From: Gnetum montanum
Lineage: Eukaryota > Streptophyta > Gnetopsida > Gnetales > Gnetaceae
Direction of reading: 5' to 3'
Assembly (NCBI GenBank): GCA_015680685.1
Contig: MNCI01017554.1
Span: 204,480 to 240,968, forward strand
DNA: 36,489 nt
Shown in pieces: positions 1 to 8,493 of the stretch. Made by a program: the position numbers and the translations under genes. The first letter of the stretch is position 1. Each line of letters opens with the position of its first letter. The notes under the pieces were generated by a model. The model saw only the letters and a program-made list of their open reading frames with translations. It did not search any database and had not been told where the DNA came from.

Positions 1-352
1 AGAGAGAAGACTATTTTGGTCAGTGATAATGGATCCATTTATGAAGAGCTTATCTAAAGAGGGCGAAGGGGAGGACCGGTTAAGGTACTTAAAGAATTCC
101 TTATAGTGCTCATCTTGAATGTTTAGCCAAGTGAGTCGGCTTTTAATCAAGGCACCTTGTGCCTTATAAACTTCCCAATGTTGAAAGGCAATACGAGCTC
201 TGGCAAGCTCCCCTTGAAGGTGACTATTGAAGGGATCATCAATTAGTTTGATCGTAAGGTGCTCAATGGTAGAGCATATGTTGGTGTACTCTTGCTGAGA
301 ACGAGAGGCAACTTCCTTACCATAATGACGGGCAAGATTCCTAACTCTACTA
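1..352 (-). mobile_element. LINE (L1-type) ORF2 fragment, 5'-truncated
   Basis: On the minus strand one frame stays open from about 340 to the left edge (over 110 codons) without an ATG start. The translation reads like the linker between the endonuclease and reverse transcriptase domains of plant L1 LINEs: a stretch of basic and amphipathic helix, then KSRLTWLNIQDEHYKEFF, then a short loop ending in NGSIITDQ. Plant LINE ORF2 proteins have a comparable K-S-R-x-x-W ... D-x-N-x-x-F-F segment followed by an 'I..L...G..I.D' segment just before the RT fingers. Similarity stops near 352, where an in-frame stop lies, which fits the usual 5' truncation of LINE copies. RT and the poly(A) tail would lie left of the window. 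The open frame suggests it is younger than the other elements here. It could alternatively be part of a longer LINE with a diverged 5' part. Confidence 0.72.
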
Positions 353-823
353 GTAATTTATAAAGGATATTTAACCGCTATCATTAAATTAATCCTCTTG
401 TCGTGCACCTTAAGCTCCAGCTCGCCGTGTGCAGGAAGCTTTTATAAAATATTTGCGTTGTTAACGTGACATTTTGTGCAGGTTTTTGCTGGGAACCATC
501 GCTCGTTCCCTTTTCCTTACCTAACGTGGAATTCCACTTCCCCTTTTGCCGTAGCGTGCGATGCGTCAAGCCAAACGAAGGTTCCTGCTGCTTACAAACC
601 AAAGTCGGAGGAAATTTTGGTTGAGATTGTTTTCCGTTCCATTTCTCCTGCTGTGCTTGCTTAGGCAGAAAATTTATATCAGAGGAAACAGTTCTATGGA
701 TGGGCATTGAGTGCTGCAGTGGCGTTCTTCTGAATCTTGTGCGAATCATTCCTATTTCTCTCTATCCGTCTTCGCTTTCGCTGCAGAACCAGGGCAACAA
801 AGCGATTCTTCAAGTATTGTGAA
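353..823. other. Upstream region of the TNL pseudogene
   Basis: No coding region is supported here. Open frames on both strands have no recognisable family features and overlap each other. The segment lies between the LINE fragment and the TIR start codon, so it should hold the promoter and 5' UTR of the resistance gene. A frame from 737 is in phase with the TIR exon and would add 29 residues upstream of the preferred start at 824, but that extension looks unlike TNL N-termini. Confidence 0.5.
443..450 (+). promoter_or_regulatory. Candidate TATA box of the TNL gene
   Basis: The sequence TATAAAAT lies 374 bp before the chosen ATG (824). It is the best TATA match in the upstream region, in otherwise moderately GC-rich sequence. 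The distance would imply a 5' UTR of about 340 bases. It is a single short motif, so the call is weak. Confidence 0.25.
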
Positions 824-1428
824 ATGGAAAAGAGAGCATTGTTGAAAAGAAGCCACACAGAAGACGAGGAATCAGCGACGGATGTTCCGGCAACAAAAAT
901 GGGGCGTCATGTACGGCAGCAGCCTCTAACCCCTTTCTCGATGCCAGATTGGGATGTCGGGTCATCAACAAACGGGGAAGGTAATAACAGCAACAAGAAG
1001 TTCTTCGATGTGTTCATCAGTCACAGAGGCCCTGATACAAAGCGCAACTTGGCTTTTCACATTTATGACGTGTTGCGGTTGAAAGGAATCGAAGCGTTTC
1101 TTGAAAAACAAGAGTGGGGAGAGGGTTTGGACGGCCATTGAGGAAGCCATTACATGTTGCAACGTGTACGTCTGCATCCTTTCCACTGTGGTGTCTGAGA
1201 GAACTGAAGATGATGCTGGACAATTACGAGATGGATCCATGTCACAAGAAGCTGACTCCTGTCTTCTATGACGTGAAACCTTCGGATGTTCGACATTTGC
1301 AAGGAGCTTTTGGGCAGGGCTTCCAGACATAAACAGAAAGAGAGGTACAAGGACTCCAGCCAAGACTTGGACAATTGGAAAATTGCTTTGTCCAAGGTTG
1401 GTGAAATAAAAGGACACGAGGGTCAAGG
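824..1428 (+). pseudogene. TNL exon 1: TIR domain in several frames
   Basis: The start at 824 (MEKRALLKRS) is followed by a polar leader of about 55 residues, then the first TIR motif FFDVFISHRGPDTKRNLAFH and a second segment ending in FLEKQEWGEG. That frame stops at 1139-1141. The next part continues in another frame (VWTAIEEAITCCNVYVCILS, from 1125), then shifts again to CLRELKMMLDNYEMDP and LTPVFYDVKPSDVRH (to about 1327). The end of the exon reads DLDNWKIALSKVGEIKGHEG in a third shift. All these pieces are typical of conifer-type TIR domains, in the right order, with only a few bases gained or lost at each break. The exon ends at a good donor (GTGAGT, 1429). The breaks near 1120, 1180 and 1327 are small indels. 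Confidence 0.85.
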
Positions 1429-2085
1429 GTGAGTGCTCTTTTTCAACACATTAAGATATTTTGTTTATTAGGTTTAATTCAGCTTATTTTTTTTGCATCA
1501 TGAAGTCCGATTTTGAGATATTCCACCGAACTAGAGTATATCCAAATATGACTTTATTGATGATTGGAGTTAGGGGGGTTGTTCTTTGCGAGAAAAAAAA
1601 CGAACCAGCAAACTTAGCCGATTGGTATGGCTTAATTGCAGTAAATTACATTATATTTGCATTTCATCATTGTCGAGAATCCAAACATATGCTGAACTTA
1701 AGTTTTAAGGCAGTTTTCATCCTTAATTTGCCCCTAAATTTTAGGATGGACAACACACCGTCGCATTTATAAAACAAAGTGACATGTGGCAAAATAAATC
1801 TGTGCATCCGTTACATAAATTTTCAAAGATGGTTCCCTTCCCTTTACTTCCAGCCTATGCATCAAAAGAATCGGATTCGTGATTCTGAATGTGTTGGGTA
1901 CATGTGCCTAAAAAAATTAAATCTCATATATCATATAAAAAACGTTGTAGAATATAGAACAAGTACAATGTAAATTCAAAATATTGTTAATGCTTAAAAA
2001 TTGCATAAAAGATTGCAAGTTTCTTGCCAAAGCTTAGAAATTGTCACATTGTTCAAATTTTAATTTTAACCTATATTTTCTCCTT

Positions 2086-2137
2086 GCTCTACTGTAAAGA
2101 GTAAATTTGTAGCTCTACTCTAAAGAGTAAATTTGTA
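2086..2137. repeat. Tandem repeat, two 26 bp units
   Basis: Two adjacent copies of a 26 bp unit (GCTCTACTGTAAAGAGTAAA... then the same with one change, G to C) start at 2086 and 2112. It is a simple local duplication in intron 1. Confidence 0.85.
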
Positions 2138-2239
2138 AAACCTACTTCATTTTGTTTTATGTCATTAATATCATTTACATGGTAATCATCTTCATCAAGG
2201 ATTGAATCATCAATATTAAGATTCATTGCTCCAGGAATA

Positions 2240-3245
2240 TTAACTATGTCAGTAAATTAACATCCCAACAAAGAGTAGGTGATTGCCTATATTTTATTTC
2301 CTTTCTTTCTTCCAATCTAATCATGCTATGAAGAGATACTAATTTTTCAACTCTTTTTGGAGTTAGAGTATTTTTTTTTGATTCGATAAATGAAAAAATA
2401 TGTTGACCAATTTCTTTTAGAAGAAGATGCAACCTACATAAATGATAAAAACAAGAATAAATTTTTGCATTGTTAAAAAATTCATTTTATAAATTATTCA
2501 AAACTTCATCAATAAACAAACTCATTTGAAGCTTAAGACCTAATAGCCTATTAATCATGGTGTTTAAAAAATGCATGATATATAAAACATCACTATTTCA
2601 AGTTTTCAAATCACATTTCATAAATTAATTAAGAAAATTAATACGTATTAATATTTGTTATATGTTTAATAAAAAAATTGATCTGAGAAAGAAACTTCAC
2701 TGCTAAAGAAATCTAGGAGTATCTCCACCATGCAAACTCTTCATCTAGCTGGATCTTCTTCAGCTATTCCATCCATATCAAGTATAGCATACTCACATTT
2801 AAATGCTTTTGTATGTCCTTTAGTAAATTAAAGTCATTCCTTTCTAATTAAGCTAACCTTACAAGGTGAATGTAATCATTTAACATATTCTAAAAAACTT
2901 GTTCTTACATCAAAATCGTCACAAGGCCTTGTTGGATTTTTATCTCTATGTTTTGAAAAATACCACTTAATATTTAATGCATATGCAGCCATATGCAATG
3001 GGGTATTTGTAACATTCCATCTTTTTAGAATCAATGAAGTAACTGAGCATTATAAAAATCAAAAGAGCTATCAATTTCTATAACATATTTTCATAAATTA
3101 CATAAATTTCTCCTAATGCAGGTGTATCTTTATCAACATAAAGGATGAAATCAACAATAGGTTGTGCCATTAGGAAAAATATTGCTACATTTTCATAGAA
3201 AACTAATACCAAGCATATAAGCCAATAAAGTTTTTCCCCACCACC
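2240..3245 (-). mobile_element. hAT-superfamily transposase remnant, antisense in the intron
   Basis: On the minus strand, pieces in three frames follow the order of the C-terminal half of plant hAT transposases. From high to low coordinate they are: MAQPIVDFILYVDKDTPALG with IY after it (about 3110-3180), like the 'L..VLR.VD...KPAMGYIYE' segment; RWNVTNTPLHMAAYALN (2965-3025), like the 'RW....TPLH.A.Y.LNP' motif; RPCDDFDVRTSFLEYV (2886-2930); HGGDTPRFL (near 2705-2735), like the conserved 'HG..TP.LQ.LA' motif; and FIESKKNTLTPKRVEKLVSL (2310-2385), the 'S..RN.L...R...LV..H' dimerisation end. The N-terminal part with the BED finger was not found, and terminal inverted repeats were not recognised. 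It is a dead cut-and-paste element, or a host gene fragment derived from one. Confidence 0.75.
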
Positions 3246-4304
3246 ATTTTCACAGAGTTAATAATGCTCTGGGCAAGTTCAAGACACGTTTTGGACTTAT
3301 GGGCTTGCTTTATAAAGTTGGGATAGTAGGAGATTCAAAGGTAGGTCTTTGGAGTTTTTGAATTTGTTGTTGTGGGTTGAGTTCATGCCTCTTGCATGTT
3401 TGACTGGAAATGTTGACTAGGGCTTCCTAAAAAGATTTGGGAAGGATATGGTGCTGAAATTTTGTTTGAACTTTGAACAAATGTATGCTTCGACTATTCT
3501 GTATGCACTTGCAGAGGGAGAGAGGCTTGAAAGCAGTTTTGTAACCAAATTGTGCATTTATGATTGGCCGGAATCACGGCCATTACCTGAAACTAGAGAC
3601 GCAACAACCAATCCACTAAATAAAAATCTTTTCTCTAAAATCATTTGAATAAACTAAAACAAAAAGGAAAGATCAGGTAAATCTATACGAAAATCCACTA
3701 CTAAAGATAGACAAGCAAACTGGAAGAGCAAAATGGAAAGGGAAAAAAAGCGGATTTCGTGGTCACGAATCACTATAGAGATGGAGAGAAATTTTTACAG
3801 CAACGAGGGAAAGAAGCGGAAAATAACAAGTGAGAACCAAGAGCCAACGTTCAGCGGAAAAATTGTGCACTAAGATTACAAAGGTAAAGCATGTAGCGCT
3901 AGCATTTAAAAAACGGAAGAAATATCATCCAAATATTTTAAAAACAAAAACTAGAATTAAGGATTGAAGAGAACCTTTCGCAATGTGTGCTTACGCAGGC
4001 TCGGCAAGCCCGTCCAAATTCCGCTAGAAGGAAACGATCGATTTTCTGAAAAATATAGAATGATAAAAAATATAGAAACTGAAAAATATAGAATAATAAA
4101 GTATAGAATGATAAATGTGCAGCGCATTCTGTGAAGGTAACAACTCATTCTCTAAGCATCAACAGATAAATCCGATAAGGCAAGTCTCCAACCCAGTCAC
4201 CCAAATCAGACTGGGCAGACAAGACCCTTGCATCAAAAAAAATGTTCATCGTTTCTTCGTCATTGCCTGCAAATGAAAAACTGAAAATGAAGTTTGTAAT
4301 AGGA

Positions 4305-4501
4305 AATGCATTGTTCCACATACGTGGTTACGCTCGTCCTAACTTTTCCCTAAGAAACAGAGTGTTTGGAGAGTCTGCGGAAGCATCCAAATCCGCTTGG
4401 AGAGTCTGCAGAAGCATCCAAATCCAAATCCCTATCAATAGAAGAATCGGAGGAGCGTCCGTAAATAAAAGGTATTGGACGCGGATGCAATTTGAACAAA
4501 A
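4305..4501 (+). repeat. Intron segment A, source of inverted block A'
   Basis: This 197 bp segment is present as its reverse complement at 5647-5843, also 197 bp, inside the NB-ARC exon. The inverted copy has a single N on each side. The left copy sits naturally in intron 1. Confidence 0.9.
4366..4427. repeat. Tandem repeat, two 31 bp units
   Basis: Two adjacent units beginning TTGGAGAGTCTGC, offset by 31 bp, differ at very few positions. The same duplication is seen in reverse complement in the block at 5647-5843. Confidence 0.85.
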
Positions 4502-4594
4502 AAACAGGTAAGATTTGACGCGATTTGCAGTAAAAGTAGGTAAGATTTTACTCGACAATGAATGTTCTCATTGAGAGTTGAAAAATCAAACGAA

Positions 4595-4788
4595 AAATTA
4601 TAATTTATGTACCCAATGCGGATTTTACACGCTTCTGTACGCGTGCCGAATCCACCGCGAACGGTTCTTGAGAATCGTGAATCTCCGGCGCATAGCTTCC
4701 AGTGCCTCATACAACATTGTTTTCGTATATACATGCAACTTACTAACGGTTCTTGGGAATCGTGAATCTCCGGCGCATAGCTTCCAGC
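4595..4788 (+). repeat. Intron segment B, source of inverted block B'
   Basis: This 194 bp segment is present as its reverse complement at 5340-5533, also 194 bp, with a single N at each end of the inverted copy. It includes most of the two 85 bp tandem units. Confidence 0.9.
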
Positions 4789-4830
4789 GCCTCATACAAC
4801 ATTGTTTTCGTATATACATGCAACTTACTA
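4661..4830. repeat. Tandem duplication, two 85 bp units
   Basis: The units are 4661-4745 and 4746-4830. They begin ACGGTTCTTG and end in ATGCAACTTACTA, with only two visible differences. The second ends about 65 bp before the NB-ARC exon acceptor. Confidence 0.92.
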
Positions 4831-5074
4831 TATTTTATATGGTAACAATTAGGGAATGTCCAAATTAATTTTTGTGTTTTAACGTTTTTTCCATCAGGAT
4901 CTTTGCACAACGATTGTTAATATAATATGTAAGCAACTATTCGATGTTGGAGCAGTTGCTACTTCTGTAAGAGTTGCAAGACAAGAGCAATTAAGAAACA
5001 TCATTCAGGATATAAAAAGATAACCGTTCCGTGAGGATGCGCTTGGTGTGACATCAGTAGAAATAAGTGGTATT

Positions 5075-5184
5075 GGAGGCATCAGAAAAACAACCTTCGC
5101 AAAAGAACTCTACAATGAATATCAGAGGTGGAGGCATCGGAAAAACAACCTTCGCAAAAGAACTCTATAATCGGATTTACAATG
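5075..5184 (+). repeat. 55 bp duplication of the P-loop coding sequence
   Basis: GGAGGCATC...AAAACAACCTTCGC and the following bases occur at 5075 and again at 5130. The 55 bp offset is not a multiple of three, so it shifts the frame. The first copy encodes GGIRKTT and the second GGIGKTT. Similarity fades towards 5184. Confidence 0.85.
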
Positions 5185-5338
5185 AAATGAATATGAGAGG
5201 TGTTGCTTTATTGAAGATGCAAAAGAAGTCGTAGAGAAACATGACATCAACGAAGTCCACAAACAGCTTATTGGTAACCTTTTTAAATATGATCCAAGTG
5301 ACTTTAGAATAGAAACAAAGAAGCTTTTAAGGGACAGG

Positions 5339-5534
5339 NGCTGGAAGCTATGCGCCGGAGATTCACGATTCCCAAGAACCGTTAGTAAGTTGCATGTATA
5401 TACGAAAACAATGTTGTATGAGGCACTGGAAGCTATGCGCCGGAGATTCACGATTCTCAAGAACCGTTCGCGGTGGATTCGGCACGCGTACAGAAGCGTG
5501 TAAAATCCGCATTGGGTACATAAATTATAATTTN
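5339..5534 (-). other. N-bounded inverted block B' (probable assembly error)
   Basis: The bases at 5339 and 5534 are N. The 194 bp between them are the reverse complement of 4595-4788. The exon reads as NB-ARC right up to 5338 and again from 5535, so this block sits where kinase-2 and RNBS-B should be. Single Ns at both edges and an equal-length inverted copy point to gap filling with the wrong sequence rather than to an insertion in the genome. Confidence 0.85.
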
Positions 5535-5645
5535 TGTACATCAAAAGGAGATATTTTGTGAGTATGCATTTGAAGGGATCGACAATGTGATGTGAAGAGT
5601 GAATTTAATGAGATTATAGATAAGATTGTTGACAAATGTCATGGA

Positions 5646-5844
5646 NTTTTGTTCAAATTGCATCCGCGTCCAATACCTTTTATTTACGGACGCTCCTCCG
5701 ATTCTTCTATTGATAGGGATTTGGATTTGGATGCTTCTGCAGACTCTCCAAGCGGATTTGGATGCTTCCGCAGACTCTCCAAACACTCTGTTTCTTAGGG
5801 AAAAGTTAGGACGAGCGTAACCACGTATGTGGAACAATGCATTN
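5646..5844 (-). other. N-bounded inverted block A' (probable assembly error)
   Basis: The bases at 5646 and 5844 are N. The 197 bp between them are the reverse complement of 4305-4501. The block separates KCHG from the LELSYNN segment, exactly where the GLPL region of NB-ARC is expected. Confidence 0.85.
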
Positions 5845-6283
5845 ATTTTGCACCTTGAAGTGAAGGATATATTAGAGCTAAGCTATAACAATCTTACTAC
5901 AGAGGAAGAGTGTTTATTTTTAGATGTAGCCACTTTTTTACGTGGGGAGAAGGTAGACTTCCTCCTTCAACTTCGTCAAAGTGATCATGAAGATGATGAA
6001 TCAAAAGTTGCATATGCTCTTGATATATTGAAAAGAAAGCTTTTAGTTAAGGTAAATGAGGGTGGTTTTCTAGATATGCATGATCTACTTGTTGACTTGG
6101 GGAGGAGCATAGTTCATGATGAAGATTCATGTCCTCATAGGCGTAGTCGTGTGTGGCATCCTTCTGATGTCAAATACATATTATCTCATAGAAAGGTATG
6201 ATGGGTGATTATGATCAAATTGTGGTATTTGTATTTGCTTTAACAAGTCAAACGACTATAATGTTGCGTGCCCTGAACTTCAG

Positions 6284-6441
6284 GGACCATCAAAGGTAGA
6301 ATATGGGACTGGGACTAACGCTGCGTTAAATGAGGATGGATGCCCATGGTCTGTGGATGCATTCAGTGGGATGTCTTCATTGAAATTCCTGTTACTTGAT
6401 GGTTATTGCATTCCTGTTACTTGATGGTTATTGCATTGAAG
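6284..6441 (+). pseudogene. TNL exon 3: NB-ARC/LRR linker
   Basis: After an intron of 88 bp and a CAG at 6281-6283 the frame reads GPSKVEYGTGTNAALNEDG, then WSVDAFSGMSSLKFLLLDGY. This resembles the short exon between the MHD motif and the first LRR in conifer TNLs ('V.AF..M..L+.L.L...'). A 25 bp tandem duplication (6386-6410 and 6411-6435) shifts the frame and produces a stop. A donor (GTACC) follows at 6442. Confidence 0.75.
6386..6435 (+). repeat. 25 bp tandem duplication in exon 3
   Basis: Two identical adjacent copies of a 25 bp unit starting TTCCTGTTACTTGATGGTTA lie in the LRR linker exon. Removing one copy would restore the unit length; as it stands the extra 25 bp shifts the frame. 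Confidence 0.95.
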
Positions 6442-6541
6442 GTACCGTTACTGGGTAAAAAAATTAATGTACACTTAAACCTTATGTTACTCTGTTTCTG
6501 TTCTATATCGCTAACTCTGTTTTCTTTTTAAATGTGCTCAG

Positions 6542-6786
6542 GCGATCTTTCAAAGTTATCTTCAAGACTACGGTGGCTTAGATGGACCAACTATCCATAT
6601 CAATGCATGCCGCCTCCCACCCTTTGTTTACAAAGTATGAGACTCCTGGAATTGTCACGGAATCCACTCACACCATCATTAATTCCGAATGAGAGAGTGC
6701 ATGATGCAAAATCTTTCTTTAATCAATTGCTAAGCAATACAAGGTTGTCTAGGGAACACCGTGAATTCCTTGCGGTAAACCTGCAG
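6542..6786 (+). pseudogene. TNL exon 4: first LRR segment, truncated end
   Basis: A T-rich tract ending in CAG (6539-6541) precedes GDLSKLSSRLRWLRWTNYPY and MRLLELSRNPLTPSL. This matches the 'L...LRWL.W..YP...LP......L..L.L..S' pattern that opens the LRR of TNLs. The frame stays open to 6876, but the best exon end is CTGCAG before GT at 6787. Downstream sequence (6787-7040) is AT-rich without LRR similarity, and a retrotransposon fragment follows, so later LRR exons are missing from the window. Confidence 0.75.
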
Positions 6787-7039
6787 GTTCTGTTCTTTAT
6801 ATGGATTTTACATCACCTTTTGTCAAGGATAACCGTTTGGCTTTGGCAAAAAATGTTTACCACAATAAGGTTGTAATGGTTTGAAAATTTGATGTATTGG
6901 TATAATTTTTAAAATCGGTATAAATATTTTCATGAACACGTTTAGCAAACCACCAATCCTACATGTGTATAAATTTTGGTAGCGGAACTTGTTTGTTTTT
7001 TAATAGTGATTTTTTAAAAATAATTTTATTTGAATTTCA

Positions 7040-8281
7040 AAATTTTGAAAGTAATAGAATTTTTGAATAGTTTAAGCATTGTACTCTATCTTCAAATTGA
7101 TTTCGATTCTAAGGACTAGCACCAACTTTTAGCTTCTTTAATGAGTGTTCTAGAAAACAACTTCAATTTTTTCCGTTCATTATCCACATTCTATAAGGCA
7201 TAGGCATCTTGAAAGGTTTGCAGATGATTTTGTGGATCTGAATTATACCCCCCTTCAAACTTAGGAATATTACTCATATCCAACCATTTGATTCAACTGT
7301 CTTTTATGTGCCTTGTTGATATTCTAACATCCTCCACAATGTTCAACATGTTCCTTGTAACAAGTAGGGGTTCATCATAGTCATAATGGTCTCAGTGATC
7401 CTTTTCATGGCCATGATACCTATGACGAGCTTTGTTACCCCTTCTACAATGGTCCGTTGATTGGTTGCGCCCATGGTCTCTACTATTATGATGAAATTTG
7501 TGATCATCTCTATCTTGCCAATCACCTCCATCATAGTTTTTATTGCCTTTGTGGCTCCAATAGGAGTTGGAGGAGGAAGACGATGAGGGAGATGAAGGTG
7601 AAGAGAAAGAAGAATCGGCACCAGGATTGTACCTACTACTTCCTCTTCTTTGGTCCCTGCGACGATCACCATGTTTGTCCTTGTCTTGGTGCTTACCATT
7701 GCTCCTGCCTTGATTGCCTCTTTTCAAGGCCCCTTGATCTTGGGACCCATTTTTTCTACAACCAAGGTTGTCCACAGTGGATTGCAAACACTGGTTAAGG
7801 TTCTCCTCATCAAAAAGAGGAGAAGAATCTGTGTATTGTAAGGTCCCCAAAAAAAGTCCTCATCCTCCTTGGGTGTCTGTGATAATAAATGAGTAGGGAT
7901 TCATTTGTCTTTTAAGGCCTCATATTGGGCTTCCATTTGTTGATCTTTCTTCTTCTATGCCTTTGTGGAATGATAATCTTGATAGGCATGATCTTGCACT
8001 TCGTACTTTGCATTAAGTCCTGTAATGCCCAATTTGATGAAATTGTTGAGTAGCATTGCAAGAATAGATCAGTTGGGAGGTAACATGATTTTGCCTTCCA
8101 TGTCCCTTCATCGCAACTATTCATCTTGGTGTAGGATAAAGGTGAACTCCAAAGTGTAGGCATCCAGATGTGTATAGACCACCTTAAACTGTTGGGGCAT
8201 GGGTAGTTTTTGGACTTCTTGCCTTGGATTGGAATCAGTTAGGAACGATGATAGAGAGTCTTGCCTATGATAAGAAGCCAT
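7040..8281 (-). pseudogene. gag of element A (N-terminal and central part)
   Basis: Gag is the capsid/nucleocapsid precursor of the Ty3 element. An ATG at 8281 (MASYHRQDSLSSFLTD) is followed by a segment ending in FTFILHQDE and a stop, which lines up with element B gag. Further in, 7392-7850 is open in one frame and encodes the low-complexity part rich in D, H, R, G and S (SSFSSPSSPSSSSSSNSYWS), and 7096-7300 matches the 'F.GG...D...HLQ.F.DACALQNIEN' capsid region of B and C. Stops and shifts interrupt the frame. The C-terminal gag and zinc knuckle are missing. The plus-strand open frames over this stretch are shadows. Confidence 0.75.
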
Positions 8282-8349
8282 GTTAGTGGTCATAAAGAAA
8301 AGAAAAATAGTGTGCTTTTATTATTCTTTGTTATTTTAATAATTTTAAC

Positions 8350-8454
8350 GTTTAAGTCTTTCACAATGTCATTAAGTGATTTTCACTAACTTCCTAGGTG
8401 NTTGTTTAAGTCTTTCACAATGTCATTAAGTGATTTTCACTAACTTCCTAGGTG
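8350..8454. repeat. 51 bp exact duplication around an N (assembly seam)
   Basis: The 51 bases at 8350-8400 are repeated exactly at 8404-8454; between them stand one N (8401) and TT. This is what is left when two contig ends that overlap by 51 bp are joined with a gap instead of being merged. It lies in the leader between PBS and gag of element A. Confidence 0.88.
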
Positions 8455-8475
8455 GCACACTTAGTTAACTAAAAT

Positions 8476-8493
8476 CTGTGGCAATGGTGCTCA
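8476..8493 (-). promoter_or_regulatory. PBS-like site of element A (decayed)
   Basis: Directly inside the LTR the minus strand reads TGAGCACCATTGCCACAG. It shares the CCATTGCC core with the PBS of element B and has diverged at both ends. Its position abutting the LTR supports the call. Confidence 0.5.

Larger units (their letters stand above)
1429..4897 (+). other. Intron 1 of the TNL pseudogene (3.47 kb)
   Basis: It begins GTGAGT directly after the TIR exon and ends in a T-rich tract with CAG before the NB-ARC exon. It is AT-rich. 1429-2239 and 3250-4304 hold nothing I can assign beyond short repeats (26 bp units at 2086, AT-rich units 'AAAATATAGAATGATAAA' around 4047-4115). 2240-3245 holds an antisense hAT transposase remnant. 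4305-4830 holds tandem duplications and the source sequences of the inverted blocks found in the next exon. Confidence 0.7.
4898..6195 (+). pseudogene. TNL exon 2: NB-ARC domain, disrupted
   Basis: After the acceptor CAG (4897) the frame reads a linker (IICKQLFDVGAVATSVRVAR) up to a stop at 5021-5023, then the P-loop. The P-loop occurs twice: GGIRKTT (5075 on) and GGIGKTT (5130 on, another frame). CFIEDAKEVVEKHDINEVHK follows (from about 5197). At 5339 an N begins an inverted intron block, so kinase-2 and RNBS-B are missing. 5535-5645 returns to NB-ARC: EIFCEYAFEGIDNV (RNBS-C-like), then in another frame FNEIIDKIVDKCHG just before where GLPL is expected. A second block (5647-5843) replaces GLPL. 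From 5845 the frame is open: LELSYNNLTTEEECLFLDVA (RNBS-D) and MHDLLVDLGRSIV (MHD motif, about 6076-6114), ending at a GTATG donor. The surviving motifs are in correct order and close to family consensus. Confidence 0.85.
824..6786 (+). pseudogene. TIR-NBS-LRR (TNL) resistance gene, broken
   Basis: TNL proteins are intracellular immune receptors: the TIR domain signals (NADase activity in plant TIRs), NB-ARC is the nucleotide switch and the LRR senses effectors. The remains here run in the family order. Exon 1 (824-1428) holds TIR, exon 2 (4898-6195) holds NB-ARC, and exons 3 (6284-6441) and 4 (6542-6786) begin the LRR region. Donor and acceptor sites fit GT-AG at each junction (for example GTGAGT at 1429 and a pyrimidine run ending in CAG at 4897). 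No further LRR exons were seen before a retrotransposon fragment begins near 7040, so the LRR is truncated. Frameshifts in TIR, a stop at 5021, a frameshifting duplication of the P-loop and a 25 bp duplication in exon 3 make it non-functional as read. Part of the NB-ARC damage is assembly error, so the true state of the locus is uncertain. Confidence 0.85.

Noticed and set aside
384-749. 121-codon minus-strand open frame upstream of the TNL gene
   Set aside because: No family features, composition like a chance frame, and it covers the expected promoter/5' UTR of the plus-strand gene.
965-1426. 153-codon minus-strand frame
   Set aside because: Antisense shadow of the TIR exon, whose motifs are clear on the plus strand.
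4242-4511. 89-codon frame repeated in inverted form at 5541-5837, which could look like a conserved protein
   Set aside because: The similarity comes from the copied intron block, not from conservation; the sequence contains a tandem repeat and no domain.
4305-5843. Large inverted repeat as a natural hairpin or MITE
   Set aside because: The right-hand copies have N at every edge and replace required NB-ARC motifs; there are no target duplications.
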